From Promethearchaeota archaeon (GTDB lineage: Archaea; Asgardarchaeota; Lokiarchaeia; Sigynarchaeales; SOKP01): a stretch of DNA of 15,137 bases. Under the pieces are notes generated by a model, which ran no database searches, was not told the DNA's origin, and saw only the letters and a program-made list of their open reading frames with translations. Positions 7,998-14,106 of the stretch are shown here, in pieces; position 1 is the stretch's first letter; every line of letters begins with the position of its first letter. The DNA lies in NCBI GenBank assembly GCA_014729315.1, contig WJKD01000701.1:1-15137 (forward strand). Direction: 5' to 3'. The position numbers were made by a program, and so were the translations under genes.

Positions 7998-8291
7998 ATA
8001 GATTCTGATAAGAGTAAAAATTTGATTATTTATATTGGAGGATTAATCTCCAATGAGTTAAATATTAGTCCACCTGCGGGAAGGGGCTTAATTAAACTAG
8101 CTATAAAAGACGAGTTTGGGCCTTTTATTAATTACGGGGATATTAGCTTTGAAAATTTCATGAAAGTCATCAATAATTCTCTTAAATTAAGATTTAAACA
8201 ATTAAATATAAGCAATCCCTCAAAAATTATAGAATATCTAAGAGAGAAACTTGTAAATTCTCAATCGCTACTAACTCTCGGTGCGATTTAA
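7998..8291 (+). CDS. Small soluble protein of the 7TM cassette, copy A
   Basis: At least 89 residues from the TTG at 8022. The frame is open back to 7992, and an ATA at 7998 would give MDSDKSKNLIIY. The hallmark is SPPAGRGLIKLAIKDE followed by GPF near the N-terminus, identical in copy B, then a variable helical part and a conserved end SQSLLTLGAI. No membrane segment or metal motif is seen, so it is probably cytosolic. It starts 16-40 nt after the copy A 7TM gene and surely shares its transcript. A GTGAT five nt before the ATA could pair with the ATCAC of 16S rRNA, and this arrangement is kept in copy B; the start used is therefore uncertain. I do not recognise the family; an effector or adaptor of the membrane protein is inferred from context only. 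Confidence 0.65.
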   Translation: MDSDKSKNLIIYIGGLISNELNISPPAGRGLIKLAIKDEFGPFINYGDISFENFMKVINNSLKLRFKQLNISNPSKIIEYLREKLVNSQSLLTLGAI

Positions 8292-8446
8292 ATTATTTAA
8301 TCTCAATATATTCAATGACTATTTAGAATTCACCCTCTGAATTCGATAATTGCAAATATTAATGCGAACCTTTAAAATATTAAAAAATCATTAATAGAAT
8401 TGTAAGAATTAATTTATCGAATTAATGCTTTAAAGCGGTCTTATAA

Positions 8447-9226
8447 ATGGATTTTCAAGCCTTATATTTTATTTTTTCGATTTTCTTCATATTATTTATT
8501 ATCAATTTGTTTGTAGTAAGCGTATTTTTTCTGATTAGAGCAGCTCAATTAAAACTGATAAATATAGGGATTCTTGGAATCGCAGTGATATTTATTGATA
8601 TCGGGTTTATTGGAAACATATTGTTCGGTTTAGGGGGTATTTTTGAAGAGATATTCGTGTCTTCGGGATTTGTATTAATCGTGTTATTTACTAACCTTAC
8701 CTTCCATAGAAATAAGGGCTATAAATACAAACTAATATTTTTCATTGCGATTATTTGCGCAATTATAAACATACACCTTAGGTTTGTTGATCTACTATAT
8801 AATGTTGATTACATTTATTACATTAAGCAGCTATTCGACATAGTCTTTACATTTTTCGTTTTCTTCTGGCTTGGGTTGAGTTCATTGAGAGCATATCAAT
8901 CATTAAAACAAGTTAAAATTCAACCGTGGATTAAGTATAGGTATAGATTATTATCGGTCGCAGGATTTCTATTAGGGCTTCAAGCAATTCCCGAAATATT
9001 TATAGCTCCTGGTCTTCATTATGGGGATCTTAATGCGATGGTAGTTTTAGTATTTGGTATAACAGCGTCGATAGTTTTAGTTTCTTCGATTATTTTTGTG
9101 CTCGCATGGATGATCCCAAGCTTCCTAAAGAATTTCTTGAATAAGGATTATGATACAATAGAAGACCCCGAATTGAATGAAAACGAACTTATAAATTTAA
9201 TCCAGAAAGATATTGGGAAAAGTTAG
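8447..9226 (+). CDS. Seven-helix membrane protein, copy B of tandem cassette
   Basis: 259 residues; a paralogue of copy A in every helix and loop. It begins MDFQALYFIF where copy A has SFQALYLVF, keeps GLGGIFEEI, FHRNKGYKYKL and YRYRLLSVAGF, and ends in the tail EDPELNENELINLIQKDIGKS. Differences are spread along the protein and include many synonymous changes, so the duplication is not very recent. The start ATG at 8447 has TTATAA directly before it and no Shine-Dalgarno. The tail pattern EDPELNE-x-E-(I/L)-x-NL is the most conserved soluble part and could be the contact for the small protein encoded after it. Function unknown. Confidence 0.75.
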   Translation: MDFQALYFIFSIFFILFIINLFVVSVFFLIRAAQLKLINIGILGIAVIFIDIGFIGNILFGLGGIFEEIFVSSGFVLIVLFTNLTFHRNKGYKYKLIFFIAIICAIINIHLRFVDLLYNVDYIYYIKQLFDIVFTFFVFFWLGLSSLRAYQSLKQVKIQPWIKYRYRLLSVAGFLLGLQAIPEIFIAPGLHYGDLNAMVVLVFGITASIVLVSSIIFVLAWMIPSFLKNFLNKDYDTIEDPELNENELINLIQKDIGKS

Positions 9227-9237
9227 AGTGATAGAGA

Positions 9238-9531
9238 ATAGATTCTGTGAATAATTTGGAAATAATTAACTTTTTAGGCGGTTTAATATCTAAGAATTTA
9301 GATATTAGTCCTCCAGCGGGAAGAGGATTGATAAAATTAGCCATCAAAGACGAGTTAGGTCCTTTTAGTGATCACCTAAAAATGAGTATTGAAAAATATG
9401 TAATCGTCATCAAGAATTCTCTTAAAATAAGGCTTCATGCGTTGAAAATTAAAAATTCTTCCTCAATTACAAAATTTCTAATTGACAAACTAATAAAATC
9501 TCAGTCTTTATTAACGCTTGGTGCCATTTAA
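9238..9531 (+). CDS. Small soluble protein of the 7TM cassette, copy B
   Basis: 94 residues from the GTG at 9247, or 97 from an ATA at 9238 (reading MDSVNNLEI). It matches copy A with GGLIS, then ISPPAGRGLIKLAIKDE, GPF, a less conserved central helix with SLK-x-R, and an identical SQSLLTLGAI end; more than half of the positions are identical by eye. The variable centre between two fixed ends suggests that the ends carry the shared function while the centre may set pairing specificity with its own 7TM protein. It starts 11-20 nt after the copy B 7TM gene. Family not recognised. Confidence 0.65.
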   Translation: MDSVNNLEIINFLGGLISKNLDISPPAGRGLIKLAIKDELGPFSDHLKMSIEKYVIVIKNSLKIRLHALKIKNSSSITKFLIDKLIKSQSLLTLGAI

Positions 9532-9771
9532 TTACCTAATAGAAATTTAATATTGTAATATTTAAATTCAATTTAAACATTGATTTGTTTGTTATAATAT
9601 TGTTAAGATTTATAATTTTCGTTCTAAATGGTACAAGGAGAATTATATTTCATTTAAAATAAGTTAGAGAGAAAGTTCCATTATTTCATTATTCTAATTG
9701 ATTTGATTTAATGTTTAATATTCAGATTTTTTAATATTATGATTCTTTAGTAATGAAAGTTTAATTGTGTT

Positions 9772-10695
9772 ATGTCGCATCGATTTTTTAGAAAAACTGC
9801 GCGTTCGCTATCTGAATTTTTAATCCTTTCAATTATCGCCGAGAGACAAGAGACTCATCCATATGAGATTCACAAAATCCTTAGGGAGCAAATATTAGAT
9901 GAGATTAAATCGCCAGTCGTCCAGCGTTCTGAACTAATTAAAGTGGGACGAAAAATCTTGGATTATTATCGCAATAGAACGGAAACTAAAAAGTCTGACC
10001 TAAAAAAAGGAGTTAAAGATGTAAAAAACCCTCTTATTAGATTATTTTCAAAAAATTTTCTGAAAGAAGCAGAAAAGAATTCCGAATTAATTAATCTTTT
10101 AGAGGATTTAATCCAAGAAGCAGAGGAAATACAAGAGTACAAGCTTGAAGATTTAACGATATGGGATTCAAAAGCTGCAATATACCAAGTTCTTAAAGAC
10201 CTCGAAAAAAATGAATTAATTAAAATTACTCGAAGAGAGCTTCATCAGGGACGCTCGCGTAAACTTTACTCAATCACGGAACATGGTCGAATCGAAGCCT
10301 TGAAAATGCTAATTATCTTTGGAAAATTGAATCAGATATTTATTTCGCAAGCTCTCGTCTTTCAAAAAAATTTTAACGAACTATTTCACAAACATAATAT
10401 TTTGCTGCTCAAGATTGTTGAATTTCTTTTTTCCGGAAAATCTATTTTAGAATTAATTAAAAATTTAGCAGATGAGATTCCAGAATCGTTCAGAGAAATA
10501 GAGCGGATTTTTCCTCTCCTTGATAACGAAACTTTACTTATCTCGCTTTTGCTAGAAGATTTTATATCGATTGACAGCTTAAATCTCGAAATTCTTCCTT
10601 CTAATCAGCAAGAACTTTTCAAATTCTTACTATCTCGTCGTTTGAAAAAATATAGAGAGAAGATCAACAAGCTTATTGACAAATTTAAGAGATAA
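9772..10695 (+). CDS. PadR-like winged-helix regulator with large insertion
   Basis: 307 residues. The PadR winged helix is recognisable in two pieces: FLILSIIAERQETHPYEIHKI (residues 16-36, helix 1 and the HGYEI-like motif) and AAIYQVLKDLEKNELIKITRRE followed by the wing GRSRKLYSITEHGRIEAL (residues 135-177). Normal PadR proteins join these parts with about 10-15 residues; here roughly 85-90 residues (43-130), charged and helical, lie between them. A further mainly helical domain of about 130 residues follows, in the place of the PadR dimerisation helix but longer. It presumably binds DNA as a dimer. It lies 240 nt after the duplicated 7TM cassette and could regulate it; that is inference. 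The start ATG at 9772 has no Shine-Dalgarno. Confidence 0.75.
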   Translation: MSHRFFRKTARSLSEFLILSIIAERQETHPYEIHKILREQILDEIKSPVVQRSELIKVGRKILDYYRNRTETKKSDLKKGVKDVKNPLIRLFSKNFLKEAEKNSELINLLEDLIQEAEEIQEYKLEDLTIWDSKAAIYQVLKDLEKNELIKITRRELHQGRSRKLYSITEHGRIEALKMLIIFGKLNQIFISQALVFQKNFNELFHKHNILLLKIVEFLFSGKSILELIKNLADEIPESFREIERIFPLLDNETLLISLLLEDFISIDSLNLEILPSNQQELFKFLLSRRLKKYREKINKLIDKFKR

Positions 10696-10872
10696 GCACT
10701 ATTCTTTTAATCTTTTAAACGTGATAAAACATAATTTTGCTCTATAATATTTTTTATACCAAATTTGGATTAATAACACATCGAGTATATATTTTGAAAA
10801 TTTACAACAATAAAATTTTAATATTATGAAATCCTTACAAATTCAATTTAAAGCTTAGAAGAAACGATTTAT
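10696..10872 (+). other. AT-rich promoter region of the leuA leader
   Basis: Between the PadR-like gene and the leader frame there is no gene. T-runs at 10704-10717 may end the regulator transcript. A TTTAAA box at 10847-10852 (AATTTAAAG context) is 21-26 nt before the leader ATG at 10873 and a second TATA-like stretch, GTATATATTTT, lies at 10785-10795. With the first box, the transcript would begin at or near the leader ATG. Confidence 0.4.
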
Positions 10873-10983
10873 ATGAGAAAACCTCAAAATAGGGATTTTT
10901 TTGAAATACTGGATTTTATGAGGGAATCCGATTCTTTTGAGCTATTATTAGGGTTAGAAAACTTACTTTTATTATTATTATAA
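10873..10983 (+). CDS. Putative leucine-rich leader peptide upstream of leuA
   Basis: A 36-codon frame, ATG at 10873 to TAA at 10981, beginning MRKPQNRDFFEILDF and ending ELLLGLENLLLLLL. Ten of the last fourteen codons are leucine (CTA TTA TTA, TTA, then TTA CTT TTA TTA TTA TTA). The stop lies five nt before a nested hairpin and 95 nt before leuA. A peptide that loads leucine codons just upstream of an RNA structure and a leucine-biosynthesis gene is the known layout of bacterial leucine attenuators, where ribosome stalling at low leucyl-tRNA changes the folding of the leader. A TTTAAA box sits 21-26 nt before the ATG, so translation from a nearly leaderless mRNA is plausible. A chance TTA repeat remains the alternative. 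Confidence 0.5.
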   Translation: MRKPQNRDFFEILDFMRESDSFELLLGLENLLLLLL

Positions 10984-10987
10984 AATA

Positions 10988-11038
10988 CCCCTTTGAAACC
11001 TTTTGAAGGAGGGTAACCTTCTCAAAAGAAGTAAGGGG
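10988..11038 (+). promoter_or_regulatory. Nested hairpin in leuA leader (candidate attenuator structure)
   Basis: Outer stem CCCCTT (10988-10993) pairs with AAGGGG (11033-11038). Inner stem CTTTTGA (11000-11006) pairs with TCAAAAG (11022-11028), extended by AGG/CCT across a two-nt bulge, leaving AGGGTAA as loop. It is the most G/C-rich piece of an otherwise AT-rich gap. A purine-rich GGAGGG (11008-11013), which resembles a Shine-Dalgarno, is held partly in the loop. No strong T-run follows, so control of translation or a different kind of pausing fits better than a bacterial-type terminator. Confidence 0.5.
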
Positions 11039-11078
11039 GGCTTATTTATATTGAAGAATTTAAATTAGGTTAGTTAAA

Positions 11079-12695
11079 ATGATGGAAAAAAACGACATTT
11101 ATGTGTCTAAGATGATGGGAAAAATACGGCATTCGTTAGCTCTTCCCAAAAAAGCGTATTTTTTTGATACAACGCTAAGAGATGGAGAACAGACTCCAGG
11201 TATTAGTTTTTCCTTGGAAGAAAAAATTTCAATTGCGAAAGCTCTAACCGATTTGGGAATAGATATAATCGAAGCGGGCTTTCCGGTAATATCACAGGGC
11301 GATTTTGACGCTTGTAAGGAAATTGCTAAATTGGGATTAGATTCTGAAGTTATTGGGTTAGCAAGATTGAAAAAACTCGACATTGATAAAGTCATTGAGG
11401 CGGATATGGACAGTATACATGTTTTTATAGCCACTTCAGACCTACACCTTAAAGAGAAACTTAGAATGACCAAAGAAGAAGTTTTGGAAACTATAGAAGA
11501 TATGGTTACCTATGCAAAAGAACATTATTCTACTGTTTTATTTTCGGCGGAGGATGCCACAAGATCCGATTTGGATTATTTAATAAAAGCTAATCAAACA
11601 GCCGTAGAATGTGGTGCTACTAGGATAAACATTCCAGATACGGTAGGGACCGTGTCTCCGAACGCCTTTGGATACCTTGTAAGAGCAAATTACGAAGCCC
11701 TACCTAAAAACACAAGAATTGCAGTACACTGTCACAACGATTTTGGTTTGGCCGTTGCAAGTACTATTGCGGGATTTGAAAATGGGGCTTCTGAAGCTCA
11801 AACAACGATTATGGGACTTGGGGAACGAGCTGGAAACGCAGCATTCGAAGAAACGGCAATGTCGCTTTACGCTCTTTACCAAATTCCAATGAACATTAAC
11901 ACGAGAAAAATATTCCCAACAGCAAAATTAGTGGAAAGTTATTGTGGAGGAAAAATTAAAATTGGTCGACTCCAACCTTTAATTGGTCAGAATGCTTTCG
12001 CTCACGAATCGGGTATTCACGCTCACGCTATGATTAAACATGCGCGAGCTTACGAACCCATCACACCCGATTTAATCGGGATCCAGAGATCTGACAACGT
12101 TACACAAATCGTAAAACAATCTATACGCCTTGGTAAGCATACAGGAGGTCATGCGCTTAGAGCTAAATTAGAAGATTTAGGAATTCATGCTAACGAAACC
12201 CAATTTAAAAACATCTTTGAAAATATTAAAAGATTCGGCGATAAGGGCCATGAAGTAATGGAAGAAGACTTTTTAGCAATAGTGAAAGACGTGATGGGAG
12301 AACTTCCCGAAGAAGAGCAATACGTTAAACTCGAGGAATTAACAGTGCTTACTGGTTCTATTACACCAACCTCAACAGTGAGATTAAAAATAAGAAATAA
12401 TGGAACTGATGTTGTTAAGATGGCTTCTTCTATTGGTGTTGGACCCGTTGACGCTTCCGTGAAAGCGATTGTGAAATGCTTCGAACCAATGAGCAAGGTA
12501 AAGCTATTAGAATATAATATAGACGCAGTAACAGGCGGTACAGAAGCTCTAGGACATGTTAGCATCGAATTAATAGATTTTGAAACAAATCACATCGTTA
12601 AAACGAGCGCAACACACGAAGATATCGTTATGAGTTCTGTTTTAGCCCTACTCAAAGGATTAAATAAACTCATGAAACATAAAAACAACTCTTAA
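11079..12695 (+). CDS. leuA: 2-isopropylmalate synthase (LeuA)
   Basis: Condenses acetyl-CoA with 2-oxoisovalerate, the first step of leucine synthesis, in the cytosol. The 538-residue protein has the TIM-barrel motif FDTTLRDGEQTPG (29-41; metal ligand D30, catalytic R33), IIEAGFP (63-69), HCHNDFGLA (217-225; metal ligands H217 and H219), GLGERAGNA (247-255; N253) and HESGIHAHAMIK (309-320) of the linker region. A C-terminal allosteric domain (about 414-530, with GVGPVDASVKAI at 453-464) is present, so feedback inhibition by the end product is expected. The family also contains citramalate and homocitrate synthases, and sequence alone does not fully separate these; the leucine-rich leader frame upstream supports LeuA. 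A tandem ATG opens the gene; only a weak AGG lies before it. The gene stands alone, followed by a convergent gene. Confidence 0.88.
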   Translation: MMEKNDIYVSKMMGKIRHSLALPKKAYFFDTTLRDGEQTPGISFSLEEKISIAKALTDLGIDIIEAGFPVISQGDFDACKEIAKLGLDSEVIGLARLKKLDIDKVIEADMDSIHVFIATSDLHLKEKLRMTKEEVLETIEDMVTYAKEHYSTVLFSAEDATRSDLDYLIKANQTAVECGATRINIPDTVGTVSPNAFGYLVRANYEALPKNTRIAVHCHNDFGLAVASTIAGFENGASEAQTTIMGLGERAGNAAFEETAMSLYALYQIPMNINTRKIFPTAKLVESYCGGKIKIGRLQPLIGQNAFAHESGIHAHAMIKHARAYEPITPDLIGIQRSDNVTQIVKQSIRLGKHTGGHALRAKLEDLGIHANETQFKNIFENIKRFGDKGHEVMEEDFLAIVKDVMGELPEEEQYVKLEELTVLTGSITPTSTVRLKIRNNGTDVVKMASSIGVGPVDASVKAIVKCFEPMSKVKLLEYNIDAVTGGTEALGHVSIELIDFETNHIVKTSATHEDIVMSSVLALLKGLNKLMKHKNNS

Positions 12696-12699
12696 TTAA

Positions 12700-12722
12700 T
12701 TTAGCTCATATATTGAGCTAAA
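12700..12722 (+). terminator. Perfect 9-bp hairpin between convergent leuA and aminotransferase genes
   Basis: TTTAGCTCA (12700-12708) and TGAGCTAAA (12714-12722) pair perfectly around TATAT, five nt after the leuA stop. No long T-run follows on the plus strand, so it may act as an RNA 3'-end stabiliser or as part of a two-way terminator. Confidence 0.5.
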
Positions 12723-12753
12723 AATTGTTAATAAATAAGAGAAAAGAGATCCC

Positions 12754-12771
12754 ACTAAAAAAATTAGTTTT
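12754..12771 (-). terminator. Short hairpin with T-run after aminotransferase gene
   Basis: ACTAA and TTAGT flank a run of seven bases that read T on the minus strand, immediately after the stop codon of the minus-strand gene. The T-run and position fit archaeal termination; the 5-bp stem alone would be weak. The TTTTT at 12768-12772 could serve plus-strand transcripts coming from leuA. Confidence 0.4.
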
Positions 12772-13956
12772 TCATTTCATAAAATCTTCTAGGAGATTAT
12801 AAACCGTTTCTAAAGTAGATTTTTGAGGCAAAAAGGTAAGTCTAAAGTGACCTTTCCCGTAATTTCCAAAACCAGAACCGTAGACCGTACAAATTCCCGT
12901 TTCTTTAAGTAGATCAATAACAAAATCTTTATCTGTCTTCCAACGATCGAATTCACCTAAGAGAATTTTTGGAAATAAGTAAAACGCACCATCTGCATTA
13001 ACGCAGTCAATTCCTTCTATTTGTTTAATTCTTTTGAAAGAGTAATCTCTTCGTTCCTTTAATTTTACTACCATTTCTTCTGTATGTGGTCCTGGGTCTT
13101 GCAATGCTTTAATGGCTGCAAATTGGGCAATAGAATTGGCGCATAATCTAGCTCGAGCCATTTTTTGCATACCTATTTTGAGTTCTTCTAACTTATTTTC
13201 GGGATCGTGATAATAGATATAGCCCATACGCCAGCCGGTTGCTAGATGAGCCTTTGAAAAACCATTTAATCCAATAATGGGTACATCCTTACTAAGAGAA
13301 GCGGGACATATGTATTCTTTTTCGAAGCTAATTTGATCGTAAATTTCGTCAGAAAGAACTGGTAAATCAAATTCTCCAGCGATATCAATAATTTGTTTAA
13401 TTTTTTTCTTATCATAGAGAATTCCCGTAGGATTATTAGGAGAACAGATTGAGATAGCTTTAGTTTTATCAGAGATTTTTCTCCGCAAATCGTCAATGTC
13501 GGGTTCCCAGTAATTTTCCTCGTTTAATTTGTACTCAACGGGTACTCCATCAAAAAACCTTGAGTAATTGATATAAACGGGATATGACGGACCAGGAATA
13601 AGGAGTTCGTTTTCATTTTCTAATAAGCCTGCGAGTATAAAAAAAATACCTTCAGTTACTCCTGACGTGACGAGAATGTCATCGGGATCCAAATCTACAT
13701 TATTCTTACCTTTCTCGTAAATGGAAATTTCTTCTCTTAATTCTTTTACGCCTAAACTATCTACGTAATAATTTTGACCGGCGAAGGTAGCTTCTGCTAA
13801 GGCTTCGGAAATATATTTTGGAGTTTTAAAGTCAAAAATAACGGGATCACCAATATTCAGATTATATACTTTTTTTCCCGTTGCCTTCACTTGATTAGCT
13901 ACGACCGCGACATCTCTAATTGCGTATTCCAAGTCTTTTATTCGTTTAGAAATCAA
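12772..13956 (-). CDS. Class I/II PLP aminotransferase, alanine aminotransferase-like
   Basis: 394 residues, the usual length of fold-type I aminotransferases. Seen are YNLNIGDPV-FDF (31-43), SPNNPTG (172-178, cofactor-contacting N175), SDEIYD (202-207, D203 and Y206 near the PLP ring), NGFSKAHLATGWRMGY (231-246) with the Schiff-base lysine K235 and R243, and GKGHFRLTFLP with the carboxylate-binding R372. The order and wording, from EYAIRDV near the start to the GSGFGNYGKGHFR end, closely resemble the Pyrococcus alanine aminotransferase as I remember it. It probably exchanges amino groups among alanine, glutamate, pyruvate and 2-oxoglutarate; action on branched-chain substrates is possible given the leuA neighbour. 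The start is TTG at 13956, since no ATG lies near and homologues begin at this point. Confidence 0.87.
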   Translation of the reverse strand: MISKRIKDLEYAIRDVAVVANQVKATGKKVYNLNIGDPVIFDFKTPKYISEALAEATFAGQNYYVDSLGVKELREEISIYEKGKNNVDLDPDDILVTSGVTEGIFFILAGLLENENELLIPGPSYPVYINYSRFFDGVPVEYKLNEENYWEPDIDDLRRKISDKTKAISICSPNNPTGILYDKKKIKQIIDIAGEFDLPVLSDEIYDQISFEKEYICPASLSKDVPIIGLNGFSKAHLATGWRMGYIYYHDPENKLEELKIGMQKMARARLCANSIAQFAAIKALQDPGPHTEEMVVKLKERRDYSFKRIKQIEGIDCVNADGAFYLFPKILLGEFDRWKTDKDFVIDLLKETGICTVYGSGFGNYGKGHFRLTFLPQKSTLETVYNLLEDFMK

Positions 13957-13958
13957 AC

Positions 13959-13976
13959 AAAACCACTGTTGGTTTT
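13959..13976. promoter_or_regulatory. Inverted repeat AAAACCA-CTGT-TGGTTTT at aminotransferase start
   Basis: A perfect 7-bp inverted repeat with a 4-nt centre, two nt upstream of the TTG start of the minus-strand aminotransferase and just downstream of its TATA-like box (13975-13983). The position between TATA box and start is typical for archaeal repressor operators. It could instead form an RNA hairpin only if transcription begins earlier. Confidence 0.45.
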
Positions 13977-13983
13977 TATAATC
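13975..13983 (-). promoter_or_regulatory. TATA-like box of the aminotransferase gene
   Basis: On the minus strand TTATAAAAA is centred about 23 nt before the TTG start. With the usual archaeal spacing the mRNA would begin at or next to the start codon. Confidence 0.45.
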
Positions 13984-14106
13984 TAAAAAATAATAGTTTA
14001 GTAGTAAAGTTTTGTAAAAAATAAATAATATTTTGTTGGACTAAAAAATTATATTGTTAAATTATCTTTAGTTACAAAATAGTATTTAACGAGCGTAACA
14101 ATATAG

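Noticed and set aside
8326..8344. GAATTC-7-GAATTC inverted repeat between the two 7TM cassettes
   Set aside because: Only six bp, each half itself a palindrome; likely chance, though it could contribute to a transcript end.
7187..9226. Rhodopsin-type retinal proteins
   Set aside because: The 7TM proteins have no lysine in the last helix for a retinal Schiff base.
10826..10858. 10-codon frame before the leucine-rich leader
   Set aside because: Too short, without amino acid bias, and upstream of the likely transcript start.
10988..11060. Classical bacterial rho-independent terminator before leuA
   Set aside because: The hairpin is followed by GGCTTATTTATATT rather than a continuous T-run, so only a general leader structure is claimed.
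11099..11473. Long antisense open frame inside leuA (similarly at 12185-12565 and within the redox genes)
   Set aside because: It lies opposite a clearly conserved gene, and its translation has no recognisable domain; such frames arise from codon bias of the sense gene.
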